Assembly (NCBI GenBank): GCA_003260075.1
Contig: QLIY01000194.1
Coordinates: 124,001 to 188,000 of the forward strand
Source of the DNA: Phallusia mammillata
Taxonomy: Eukaryota; Chordata; Ascidiacea; Phlebobranchia; Ascidiidae
Direction of reading: 5' to 3'
Length of the DNA: 64,000 nt
Shown piece after piece: positions 1 through 13,700 of this stretch (position 1 is its first letter; every line of letters starts with the position of its first letter). The notes below the pieces were generated by a model, which saw nothing but the letters and a program-made list of their open reading frames with translations, did not search any database and was not told the origin of the DNA. The position numbers were made by a program, and so were the translations under genes.

Positions 1-1712
1 GCTCCGGTTCCATAGTAGGTTCCGGACTTGGTTGAAAAGTTGTTGTCGTTTTCATCGTGGTGGTGGATTTTTCTGTAACTACAGGCTCCGGTTCAGGCTC
101 CGGAGTAACCTTTGGCGTCGTTGGAGCTTTTGTGGTTGTGGGTTCGGGAACAGCAATTGGTTCTGTGGTTGTTATCGTCGTGGTTTGTGTTGTTGTTTGT
201 TCAGGTTCTGGTTTTGAAGTGGTAGTTATTTTAACCAGTGGCTCAATTCCTAAAAAGACATAGAAACCGTCGCACGAACACACTATTTTACGGAGCGAAA
301 ATCGTTTTACACTTTTATTCTGAATGATCTAGTTCACACAAACACCAACATCGAGAATAATTCAGGTTTGGAGTGTTAAGAGAGTCTACTAATTAATTTA
401 CTAATTAATTTGTCTTTCACAATAAAAAATTTAATCATTCAAAACCGTGATGTTTAAGCTTTATTCGACACCCTTTCGAAATCACCAGCCAGTTTTCAGA
501 CTTAATTTTCCGGAAAGTAATGAATAATCCCGAGTGATTCAGCAACCTCGCATCCCCGTAGGGACATCCCTCGTTTAAAACCCTGATTTAAAAATATAAG
601 TTATGATATAACGTACTTATACATGGTCCTTCGGATGCCACACTAACATCTATTCCCTCTTTACAGGTGATGACTCTCATCTGACATTCATCAGCATACG
701 TGATCCCGTTACTTCCGCAAACCTGAGTGAAAGCAAATTATTTTATTGTAAACTTTTTTAGGCGCGATTAATATGCGTGTATGTGCAAGCAGGTGCTTTG
801 GAGTGAACGGTATATGTATACGGCTTACCAAGGCAACGAATGCTAACTTATCTGTATGATGATGTTGGCTTAAAAAAATGTACATTGTCAAATATTATCA
901 ACACCTGTTTTATGAACGCCTTTATTTAATTAGTATTAAGTGCAAATGAACAATGAAAATTTTAGCATGAAACAAGAATAATCAAATTGAGTGACATTAA
1001 TTATGAAAATTGTATGCACAAAAATGATTGTGAATTGTTATTTGCAATGCAGGATCAAATTATCAACAAGTATATTCAAATCAATAGAACTTAAAATGAT
1101 GCGCATCCTAGTTGACAAGACGCAAATTATTTTCAAAACAATAACTTAAACTTGGAAAAGGGCAAACCTCTAGGCTAAGAGTTAGTACAGCTACAGTCTA
1201 TGAAAAAAGTGCTCTAGCATGCTACTTGCCTTTACGCTAACAGAACACTGGCAGTTGCAAGTTTCATGTAAAAACAGAAATTATGAGTTATTAGAAAATG
1301 GCGACTGCTTAATAGAAGCTTGGTGAAAGCGCAAGAAGCAAGGTTATAGCAACGAAGGGTGGTAATATTAACACATTTTCCACCATTTACTTTAAGAAAT
1401 CAGTGTTGAAATTAGGACTTTGTGAGCAAGACACTAGTAAAAGCTCGTGTGTGCTAAATTAAATACAAACTGATAAATTTTCCGTTTATCACATATATTT
1501 GCAATGATAACATTTTGATTTGGGGTGACCATTTAAATAACCAGACCAAAAATATGCACAAAACACAGCCATTTAACTTACGCTGCCTCCGAGGAAAGAG
1601 TTACATGAAGCCAACGTCGGACATCTGCATTCAAACAAGCCGTCCACATTCTCAACGCATTCTTGTCCTGCTCGGCAGCTCAATTCACCACAAGACTTTG
1701 GAGATTGGGTGC
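1..1712 (-). CDS. AGRN: Agrin exons 22-24: last follistatin/Kazal module in window and Thr/Pro/Glu-rich linker (truncated)
   Basis: Exon 22 (1712-1582) gives KSCGELSCRAGQEC and FECRCP; exon 23 (722-617) gives VCGSNGITYADEC and EGPC. Exon 24 (249 to the window edge) is a low-complexity mucin-like stretch rich in Thr, Pro and Glu, for example TTTQTTTITTTEP and PEPEPEP, expected to be O-glycosylated. In agrin this region precedes the C-terminal SEA/EGF/LamG half. The exon continues beyond position 1. Plus-strand open frames here are antisense shadows. Confidence 0.85.
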
Positions 1713-4700
1713 CTGCAAAATAGGCCAATATGGTAACTTCTCTAAGGCGTGGGAAGCCAGGTATGATTGACCTAGCGTTGGAAGCCAAGTATGGTATTTA
1801 TAAAAGATAAAATAGGTGTACTATAAAATACCACCTGTATTATTCTAAAGCCGGTAAGAAAAACATTGCATTAGGGTGCACACTGATACACATTGTTTGA
1901 AATACAATCAAATAGCAACGTGTTTGGTCATGAAAAACTGCCCGGAATCTTACCTGACTCGCACAGGTCGTTGGTGATCCAGGTTTCCACGCCTCCAATC
2001 ATACAGTGAGTGCATTTGGTTCCGGACACATTTTCCTTACACGAACACCTTCCAGTCATCTGGTCGCAGTCGTCTCTTATCGAACCGAGCGGGTTACATC
2101 GACAGGCTGTAAATTTGCAAGATATAAATAAGACAGTCTTACGTATGGATTTTAGCGGAACAGAAAAGCCAATAGTAACTTTTCCAAAAATTTAACAAAT
2201 GTTTTTATGGATACATACTAAAAAATGTTGGTTTTTGTAACAATAGGAAAAACTACGTGCCAAAAACAGTCGATAAAGCAATGGTTGAAACGCAAAGGAC
2301 AACATTTTACACAAATTTAAATAAAAGAAGCAGTAATTCACATTCAAACACAACAGACCAAAAAATTAAAGGCAACCAACTTTCTTCTACTTACACATGC
2401 ATCCTGAAATTTGTTTGTTTGCCACAGAAACAAAGTTCCAATAGCCTGGAAGACAGCGATCACACTTGACTCCGCCCACACCGGGCCGACACACGCACTG
2501 ACCAGTGGTTTGGTTGCAAGTTGTCTCGTAAGAACCAAACTCGTTGCAGTTGCATTTCTCTGTGCAATAAATATAAACGGCTTTTATGTCAGGTTTTGGA
2601 AAAACAAATTCTGTGGCGGTTTTAGACTGTGCTGTATTCTGAGGGTTGTTTTCAAATGTATTTATACAAGCCTAAATGCACTATATCTGTAAAAACCAGT
2701 ACTTCGTTTTTAGTGCAGTACTTGTACACAATGCTGCGGTTAATGGGAGCAACATACTTTTTTTCTGCCGTAAAAAAAACAAGTTTTAAATACGCAGAAG
2801 AATTATAAAATTAACATGTTGTCGGTGCTAGTGTGCCAGCAATGTCAATTAACTCTAAAACCTTTTAACCGCAACCAAAGCTATTGCAACCTAAAATGTA
2901 TGAAACCGCGGTTTAATCATAGCAATGCATAGAAGCAGTTGACTTTAAACTCGTTAAGAAATAAAGTAGTGTGGTGACTAAGTTATTTATCAATATTCAA
3001 ACCACATTGGTATTGTGTCTCACACATTTGTTAGAAAAGAGAATGAGTTCTAACCTGGACAACCGGATCGTTGCAAACCTTTGGCCGCTGTCACACCGTC
3101 TTCGCAGCAACCATATCTACTGCTCAGACATGCCGCTGTCGAACATAAACAGAATCAACATTTTCGCGTAACAAACACATGTAATTTGCAAGCCGCAAAC
3201 GAGTGAAGTACTCTAGTATTAAATCGGATGAGCAAGACTCGATAGACGAGATTTCCTGCGATTTTCAGACGGAATGTTTAACGTAGGTTTGTGGTGGCAT
3301 ACTTTTGACGGGTCGAATTGCGAACAAGTCGATAAATGTGACATTAAGTGATTGACGAAAGGTGCGCTGTACCTCTGCACTTAGCGGTGATTGTACTTTA
3401 GTTCACAAATGGAAAAGGAGAAAAGGGTTTGAACAAATATCATGCCTTTTTCGGTGTGCGAATTTAACAGTTAAAACGGTAAGACAAGTATATTGAGGGG
3501 ATATATAGGAAACCAACCTGCACACGAGCCATTGTACACAACCTTGATAGTCTTCTGTTTCTTGCACTGGGCTTTTATAAGCTCGCACGCATTCGCGTAA
3601 GTCTTCCCGTCTGAACCACAAACCTCTCCAGGAGGACTAAAAAACATAAAAACCGTGTTTGACAAATATGCACAGTTTAATTGTGGTAAAACTAAAACAT
3701 ACACCAAAGCTTCTCAAAGATTTTACCAAAAATCCTATTTTTTGTATTGTTTGTTTAAAAAATCAGCTTTTTGTTCCCTTTCCATAATCGATTGTAGGTG
3801 CGTACCGACTTACAGAAAACGCTTAGAAGTGAGCGGTATAGACCAGGTTGAGAAACCCTGGTCTAAACGCTTTGTAGCAGAGTTGTAAGCAGGCCTGAAA
3901 TCGAAGCCTGAAAGAACAAGCCCAAAACTAGTTTTAATCATGTCTAAATCAGCGGTGCTCGGTAACGCGTCATATTCTTACAACTATGGTTTACTACTTT
4001 AGGCCAAAACAAAATAAACGAATAGATTTACAGTCACCTGTTAGTACATCTGATGTCACATACGCAAGAAGAGTCTTCATCATCAAGCGTCGTCACACAC
4101 ACCGCACCGAAGTTACAATTACAACCGTCGCCTCCAGAACCTTCTCCGCTCGGGTCATATCGATCTCTGTCATCTGAACACCGAACATTTAAGCGGCGAT
4201 TTTAACATTACTTGAAAGTTTATCTGATACTCACCGCACGGGCCCATGTACTGCATGGTGACTTTGCTTCTACTCTTGCAAGCTGCTACCACGAGTTCGC
4301 ATTCGTTGTCGTACGTCACACCATCCGTACCACACACAGGGGATATGGCAGCGATACACTAAACAATAACACATTGTGTTGAATAAATTTAAGTGATTTT
4401 GACAGTTTCCTTGATTAAATCACATTGTTTCTGTCACTCTGGTTTATTTTTCTACCTCAAAATCTGCTGAAGCTATCTACCGCTTTCAATATACGTATAG
4501 AAACTCTACACCTGCACCTTCACGAAACTAAGATATTTTTTAATTTACACTCACTTTTCTTCTTGTCTCATATTCCCATTCTTTCGTCGATTTCTTGACT
4601 CATTTCTAATTCACTTCTCCTGTACTTTTTCTCACTTTCTCGTATAATTCGTTTCTTATCTCTTGCAAACTCACTCTGTTCTTTGAGATTCTTAGCATGT

Positions 4701-7700
4701 TTCGTAATATTTTTGTGGTAACATAATACTGTGGGAAACAGGTTGTGTGTTACTTACCGTTGTGGGACAAACGCACACAGCTCCGTTGTTATTCACTTCG
4801 CACTGTTCGCCAGGAGCACACGTCACACCGTCGCATTCGCTCACTGGAAAAGCAAAAATGAAAGGTCGCAAATTTCTTCCAACCCACCGGTTTTGCATGG
4901 ATCTGGTAGCTCATGACCATTTCGGCCTTATTGAACCAAGAATTTACTTTTCCTAAAAAAACGCTACGATAAAGTATCTTGCTTACCACAAGGTCCATCA
5001 TGTCGCGCGATGACCAAATTACCAAATGACAAGCAGTTGTGTCGCTGGACTTCGCATTCGCTTCTGCAAAGTAATGGTCGCGTAAAGAACCGTCTTCTGC
5101 GAAACACACACTACAAACAACGTTGAGACAACCCTTACCTGAAGGTTTGTCCATCCACCGTACACACCGGTTTATACACGTCGTTACAAGTAATACATTC
5201 ACATACTGGGCCGCCGTTAATTATGACGCACGATTGGCCTTCACCACGGCAACCACCTTGACTGGCGCATGGGTCTTCAGAATCACCTGTGCAAGTATGT
5301 TGTAAAAAATCGGATGAGCGGATCTTTTGTTTCCGAAATGTTTTTTTTACGTTTTCTATGCTCACCTCTATGAATCCATGGCGTGGCAGTGCGGGAGTTA
5401 AGAGTTTATTTTTTACGGTAAGGGGTGAAAAGTGTGAAACGATATCATTGCGGTAATGATATGGCATGGGGTGAATTTTGCACGGTAAACGCAGAAACAA
5501 ACGTTACACAATACAACAAACATTTACACAGTTTTTGTTCCTGTACAAGCTGTATAAACAGCTTACTGCATAAAATAGAAGTTATCTCTGGCAAAATTGT
5601 ATGTTACGTAAAATACATTCGAACACTGTCAGTTTCCTACAATACTCTACCTTGACAAACATCCTGGAACGTAAGCTGCGTTTCAGCGTTGCAGGCGAAC
5701 TTGTGAGCTGCTTGCATGTTTACAAACGTGTGTGTTGCACCTGCCCCGTCCGTAGCCAGTTTACATGCGTGGGTGACTGGCAGATAGTCAGAGTTTCCAA
5801 CACCGTTGCACGAACACATTGGCTGGAGTTCGGAGTTACCAATGGTGATCTCACATCGCGCGCCGTGACTGCATTGCTCTAGCAGGCAAACATCTGCAAA
5901 ATAGATGCACAAAAATTAATTCTGCTTGCTTCAGAAGTAGCACATTTGGCCACGAAAACGCGTTTACAGGGCAAAACCATTTATCCAATGCAAACAAATA
6001 CAGGCTTTGATCACACAGAAGAGGTATGAGATCAATACGAGGTGCCATTGACAGTGTGCAATTACTGCCCAGAGTTCGAGAGGCAGAGCGACCTCCCACC
6101 GCAATTAATCGGTGCCAATAAAACCGCAAGCACACCACACTGAAGGTCCGACAGCAACAATTACAAGATATCAAGTTGATACAATGTTGAGGCGCTCGCT
6201 TGGCCAATCAAAACTTGTCGAGTGCTTTCATGACATGAGGCAGCCAACGATCAAAGCGAACTATGCCACAATCGTGAGCGCTGCATTTGGAAAGATCATA
6301 CAACTCTGGTCACGACCGCTAAAACAACGGGTTAAACTCTAAAGTAAACCGCGGTCAAAGGCCACATGGATAATGTGATATCGTATAGATAAGCATTATC
6401 GGTCGTAGTACCTTCGACGATGAAGTCGTCCATTGGTTCTCGATCCTCAACAAACGATACATTGCTGTTAAGGACGGCATTGATGATAGCTCCGTTGATT
6501 GGGTCGAAAAGTCGTTTGTATATCCAGGCTGTGTTCGAGTCCGGCGGGTCATCGCTATTGATCACTAGGGATCGTGTGGACGCGTAAGCTCTGTAACAAA
6601 GAGTTTAATCGAGTTTGACATTGTTTTTTTTACAAAAAGGTTTGTTTCAAGAATTTAAAATAAAATTTCGTTAATGTTTAATTATCTTACATGTAAAAAA
6701 TGCAATCACATACAATTAAAGAGTGGAAAAACAAGTAACAAAAAAACCACAAAAAAGTGTTATACTACAGCGCGATTATTAAAATTCGATTGATTAAAAT
6801 GTTGGACTGTTCTAAAAAAGGCCAATATAAAAAAGTAAGGCTTTTTGGCGCTTCAAAAGTAAAAAAAAATTAGAACATTTGTCATGAAAACATGGTTACA
6901 TTTATGGGAGGAACCACAAGCAGTTGTAAACATCTGTAAAAAAATTTGTACTCACTTGAAGATCAATACAACACTACCGGGTCTGCTTCCCGTCACAGTA
7001 AATTCACCCAACGTCAAAGTCTCAGGCGAGTCGAAGTTTTTGTTTTGCAAATCCTACGGTTGGAGGAAAATCCAGTTTTCAACACATATTAACTCCACAA
7101 CACGATCAAATACAAACCCCATTGACGACAGCTTCCATGTCTTCAACAAACTTCTGGAATTGCTGAGTTTCCGGATCACAATCACCTGGACACTGGGAAT
7201 CCGCTTTGATGCCGACAGACCCACGAACCGTTGTCATGACTACAAATTAATACGACAAAGTTAAACGTTTTTTTGGGATCGCGGCGAATCTGATTTGGCT
7301 GACTGGACAAAAATCTCACTTACGTTTTTTTAAAGGACATAAACCAGGTTGTAGGACGGACAAACTTCGACCAGTTTTGCACGCGTGTCTGTGGAAAATC
7401 ATGGTTTAAATACCAATGACCAACGTAGCCAGAGATTTAAGCGGCCCCTAACGTGAACTATTTTAAAAAACAAAAACAAAACTTACATTTTAGTAGGTAT
7501 AATTATAGCACAAATGAGACCAAGTGTGAAGTCGGGTTTCATCCGTTTTAGATCAAGAAATATATTTTGGCAAGTGTGCGTTTTTTGAGCTTAGTCAAGT
7601 TCCACTATTAACCAAATGTTTCCCCATGTATATATATCTAAGGACACAATACACCATACCTTCTAAGTGCACACTCCGAGGCATAGCTGTTCCCGTCATT

Positions 7701-10700
7701 CCCACAGACAAGTTGTCCGTCATCAGGGCACGGGAATGTGTCGCAACAAACAGGGGATCCGTCTTCACCCAGCGAACAAATCCCAGGGCAAGTGTTTTCA
7801 AATTCCTGAGAAGTTCCGTTAAAAACTTCGCACGGATCTAAACGAGACAGTGAACCCGGTAAAAGATACATATGAAGGGGATTTACATATATTTGGCCTT
7901 TCAAATATACTGAAACGTAAACGACGCTTTAGCTTATTGGCACACTAAGAATGTAACACAGAAAACTAATATGTTTTATCAGAGGAACAGAGGAAAGGTT
8001 TCTTGCGGTTTTGTATTTTTTCTTTCATCCCGCTTTTTATTTTGTTTTTAGACACTGATGATGCTTTTATAGCGAAATGCATTTGTTTTGATAAAACACA
8101 TAAAATATAGCGACAGATTTAGTGGTTTTCACACTGAATTTTCTTGATGTTTTATCAGGTCAAACTAGTGGTTTACGACACGAAAAACAGGTAGGGGCAA
8201 TATGACTTACTGCACGCCAGTGGTCGAACCACGGTAATCTCGCTTCCCTTCAGACAAGACGCTCTTCGCAAATCACACTCGGAACGGTAGGAAACCTGGT
8301 CGGATCCGCATAGTGGCGTTGCCGGGACATCGTTGCACGTCGGACAGACACAAGATGGCGTAAGAGTGCTGTCAGGCTGGATGCGAACGACGCACTCGGC
8401 CGAGTTTCCGCATTGAACATCAGCACACAGACCTTCGTTTACGACCGGAGCTGCTCAAACAAAAAAGAAAATGCTTGTGCGTGAGTCTTCACGTTGCGCA
8501 ATAGCTATTCTAAAAATACTCAAAGTGGAATGCGTTGTGTAATGCTAGGAATTCTGTAACGTGAAAATGTGGGCGATTCCAAGTTATGCCGTTTTAAAGA
8601 TTAAGCCTGTTGCAGGGAGAAATTATCTTTGGACGAACAACGAAATAGTAAGATCAGGCGCTCAGTGCGTTCGCAACAGGACTTCTAATGTATACACAAC
8701 AGTTGCGGCAAAATTAACTACATAGCAATTTCACACATCCCAGAGTCAAACCACTACTGCTAGAAAAACTTCACAGCATATCACATGCAATTGAAAAGTG
8801 ATCTAAATATACTATAGTATGGGCAACAATAAGTCAGAAAAAGCTAGGTTTGTAAAGGAAATGATTTGCGGCAATCTGTAAAAGCTTAAACTTCGACCGA
8901 CAGCACAACAACACGGGCATTTAAACTAGAAAATGAAAACATAAAATCTTAGGTAGACCTTGCATATATGCAATAAAAGTTTAAATCTAGATATTAAAGT
9001 GATGAATCAAAATCGGGGCGTTGCGTAACAGATAAATGGTGACGTAATATGGATCAAATACAGTCCTACGTGAAACATTTATCTACACGTGTTCACGCAC
9101 TGACGCTAGACATCAATTTCAGTATGAAAGCAAACTAGAGTCCCAGTTTTCTACTACAGGGGCAACAACAAGCATCTCATATATCCCGGCTCAGAGGTAA
9201 GCAAACACAATAGCGCAGTGAACAGGGAATAGGGAAACTTGTTCCCCCTAATTCGCCGCTTAGCATCAGTAGCAGAGGGCGACCACAACAAAGAGACGCC
9301 GCAAACGATGTTTAGGGGCCAACACGGGGGAGTCGACTCGCGCGACTTATAGCAAAGGGAGAAGTGAAAGGGTTCCCCCTCGTGCAACCCAAAACCTTAC
9401 AGAGAAGGCGGGTTTTGGCAACAGGGTTTACACGTGGAGCTGGTGAAAGTACAAACAGGGGCAAGTGGCGTGCTCTGACGATGATCTATGTTCTACGATG
9501 GGCGTCTTTCGACCGAAACCAACCTGAACGGGTCATTTTAGGCGCCGGATAACGCTGGGGCCTCTTGGGGAGACCGCAACTGCCAAGTGAACACGAGCGG
9601 TACTTTGCAACGGGTTAAGAAAACAAGTCCGCTGCAGCGATTGTGATCTATTAGGCGGAAACTGCAGTTGGGACGAACTGTTCCAGTGCGGTACTGCGTT
9701 TTTTAAAAGTTCGAACGCGTTTTCATATCGTTAAATTCAGCGACTTTATTATAGATAAGACCATCATTAATTAAGTTTTGATTGTCACCACAATGAAGAG
9801 AATTGACTAAATGCGTCGTCACGTGAATTTACCGGCCAGGAAGTTTAGCCTGGTATTGAATTATTAAAATAACCGAACCGACAGTGGTATTTAATAAAGT
9901 TCCGGTTATAAGCTTATCAAATATCACTTAAGACGTTCAATAGCGTTATGGCACGGTCAGTTTGACGGCGTAACTTTTCCGACCCCACAATCGATCGGGG
10001 TTAAAGGTCGACCTCGAGCTTACCGGGAGCATGTGTAGGCAACGCCAAAGCGAGCAACGCGTGAAACCCAAGTGAGCCGGCATCCGTTTTCCAATGCGCC
10101 GTAGCGTTTATCACAAGCTGATCGCGACACGCCTGTTAAAGGCAGTGGACTTGCCCTTTCAATAAGGCTTGGCGATCGCCTTACTGAGGCTGGGTAAAGG
10201 GGACTGGGCACAAATCCACTGTTTACCTTAACAAATCCCTACATCCTACCAGGTGGCGAGGCTGACATTGTGGCGGCGGGAACTTGAGTGAGCGTAAGGG
10301 GAATGGCCACTTAATGCAGACGGCGCGCTCTTTACAAGGAGTTCAATATGGTTGAACTGTGAAGAGGCCACTTTGGACAAGACATCCCAATATAGGGGCT
10401 GGACATTGCTAAGTACTCTGAGCTGATTGGCGGTTACGGGAAAATCCATCAAAGGGCAATACCAGAAAGTGTATTGCGTGTTAATATGTACGCTGGGAGT
10501 ATACGACTTGCTCCTAAAGAGCGATAAATACGTAGCCAAAAATTTGAAACTTTGACACAACACAGCATAGGGCTTACAGTTTACATGCGTTGCGGTGACT
10601 TGTTGAAACGTAAGCAATAATTTTCAAGGAGCGGTTTCTGTCCGAGAAAGTAATAGCGGTCAGTGATAGGGGCGTGACCCGATCTCTGTCTCATCGTAAT

Positions 10701-13700
10701 TAAAGTACACCTAAGCCTGAGTTTAACTACAATTAGATGTTTTCAGCGAATCGAGAGGTCGCGCCCGAATCACTGCCCGCTACTTTGTACATCCCTAAAC
10801 GGCGGTTTAGTGGAGACTTAAGGGAAGTTTTTGACAGTTTCGCATGTACAGTTATACAGTAGTGTCTGTTTCGTTCTGAAAATCAGGCTAAAGAGTATAT
10901 GTATGTCGGGGTGTTTTTAAGTAACCGTCAAGCTATTATTTACTCGAACCTAATAACTCAAACTTAAAACATGTATTTTAGGAGCAAGACTAATTAAACC
11001 ATGGCAATCAGTCAAAAAAGGTCAACCAATCAAGCGCGACTTGCTTTACACGTGACCACTGACGTAATCCAGAGCGTGGGAAAGGTCATGCAAGCTTCCC
11101 GGTGGTAACTACAGCTATTATCAATTATAATCGAATTTAGGCTTAAAACCGAAGTAGCAACGCCATATGCTTCTTGATGTTCCTTGGGGTCTGTAGTGGT
11201 TTTATTGTTTGGATGGTGATTAGAGGTCGTTTGAAGTTTTATTGGATTTCAGCTAAATCCTATAAACGCACACTTGATTTTATTTGCCCTCTAATTACAC
11301 TGGTCAGATCCGATGGGCTTTGCCAAGGAATGTCAACAACAGGACATTTTTAAACAGTGTTTTAGTGGAAGAACACTTACTGTCAAGGTTTAATGGAAAT
11401 ATTTCGCATGGTGTTTGTTAAGTAAATGTTCTTCACCACTGCTATTTTAAGTCACATCAGCTCTCAGCAGCATATGAGTAACAGCCACTGACCCATATTT
11501 AACATAATTATCACAAAAATACGAAGCTACGTTCATTTAAATGCATTGGCAGAAACGCTCATTAAACACATAGGAATTATTGGCAGGTGAACTCCCTTTA
11601 CTGTTGCGCTTTTAAATCATGATCTTTCTCGTGAGTAATTGCCCAATTGCCCTTGGGAAAACGCCGGTTTTCATCTGCGACAGTTATTAAACGATAGCGA
11701 AATACCACATCACTGGTTATAGTGGTCCCAAGGTGCAAGTATAGGGTTTCCGCGCAAATTGGTTTGCAAATCTACTCAATTCGATAAACAAAGACCGCTA
11801 TTGTATTAAATGTCCACTGGGACGCCTGTCATGGGTCGCCAAGTAAAATTGATTTGGTTAGAGTTGAAAAGAAAAGCTCTGACACAATGAGCCTGAAGGT
11901 CCACACTTAGTTGGGGATGTGAATATTTCGATTTCAAATTAAATATCTCAAAATTATTGTTCACCTTTTGTGGATCAAACAGTCGTATCTACTCTACCAC
12001 ACATAACACACCAACAACTACGTGTTGACACCAGCAACAAAAAAATGAAAAAGCAACCAAACTACTTAAGCAACAACAGCACACAACTATTTGCTGCGAA
12101 TTTCTGCAGATAAGTAGCAGCTCTGTGCCTACATAAAGCCATACCTAACACAATCACAAAACACCACTACAATGGCCGCTACATGGCCTGACATACCATC
12201 AACGTCAACGACAGGTAGTACAGTACGAGGTCTAGTTATGATGGTTGTTGTTGTTATTGCTGCAAACGAAATAATGATAAATGAAACAGAAAGCTGAAAG
12301 CATGACATTTATGATGAATGGTAACGGAAAATGATCAGGGTTGTTAATGCAATTCAGGTAAACGACAGAACCAAAATGTAAAATGAAACCTGAATTAAGA
12401 AAAATGTTCGCAACCATTACAAATTACAATAAAATGCTGTTTTCAATAGTACCGCTTCTACTTAAACGAGAAATTTCTTCCTATGTTGCTGACCTTGATG
12501 CTGCCCTTCCTAACTGTTTTATTTAGTCTTCACGCAGGTTCATTTCAAACGTGGGATTTGAAATTTGGGTGTAGACAAACAACATAAACTATATGTATAT
12601 ATTGTAGTTTTAGACTTCCGTGTCGTATGGACAAATGACAACAGGGGTTCTAAGTCAGTTAAGTGCTTAAGGTGAATTAAAGCGAGTTATATATGTTATG
12701 ATGAAAACCACGTAACTAGGCGGAATACTATTTTACATGTCAGTCTTTATTTCAACGACGCACCAAAACGCGTGTTTCAGTCAAATATGCGCTTGAAAAA
12801 CTCGTCTAACGATTGTCCGTCCCAATAACGCCAACACAAAGGCCTCAGCAGGATCCTTTCAAAAGCGCCCGATCTTACAGAGGCGGACAAAGGAGGTGGA
12901 ACGCGCAATACATGGAAGCTTATCAGGGTTGTTACGTGTGAAAGTGGCCGCTGTGCGCAACACTACACCGACGTTTCTAAAGATTCCTGCATGTTACAGG
13001 AAATCACTGTGTTCAATACGAAGTGTAGAGTTGACGGGTAAACGCTCGGAACACGGAACTAGTTCAAGAGGTTGGTGTCGTGGACAAACACACTCAAGAA
13101 CTCAGGTGCTTTTGAACTTGCCCGCTTGTCGCCTAACGTGCAGCAAACCATGAAGCATAAGGGTTACACGCGTGCGCTCCACTGCTTATGTGATTTTAGG
13201 AAAGCCCTTTTGTGGCAAGCTAGGCCGCAGTGGTTGTGTTGGAATACACAGATATGTTTGAATAGGCTGATTGTGCGCAAGTCACTGTAGCGAAGTTTAA
13301 GGTATTTAAGCTTATTAGGTAATACGCTAAATAGAATCTTCTTGTGGTAAAATCAAATCTCTCAAAGCTCTATAACACGTCTACTGTCCAAGCAACAACA
13401 TCCTTCAGACACTTTCTAATTGGTTAGCCTTGAATTACCGCCAAAAGATTGCTTAAGTAAAGTCATTGTTGGCCTTACAATCAAGTTTAAAACGACCTAA
13501 AGAGTGCGCTGTGTTCTTTGAAACCAGCGTTGGGGACAAATAAAACACCAACGTTTTCTTACCGCAGGGTTTCTCCTCGGCGATGCGAATGCGCCGTTGG
13601 GCCATGCACTGTGCAGCCTTTAACCTGCATTCATTTGGATAGGTGATTCCGTCTGATCCACAAAGCGGCGCAAAGAGTTCATCCTCTTCTGTGCCCGATG

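Noticed and set aside
57-263. Plus-strand frame with Gly/Ser/Val repeats at the left edge
   Set aside because: Antisense of the agrin Thr/Pro/Glu-rich exon, which is supported by splice sites and gene context.
3845-3880. Small inverted repeat AGACCAGG ... CCTGGTCT in an agrin intron
   Set aside because: Resembles a hAT-type end but no paired terminus or target duplication was found, so not called an element.
4546-4690. Pyrimidine-rich stretch in an agrin intron
   Set aside because: Imperfect, without a repeat unit or a nearby exon it could serve; treated as simple low-complexity intron sequence.
8060-8110. Hammerhead-ribozyme-like core CTGATGA ... GAAA
   Set aside because: The stem between the two core parts is only two base pairs with an extra base, and stem III is not evident.
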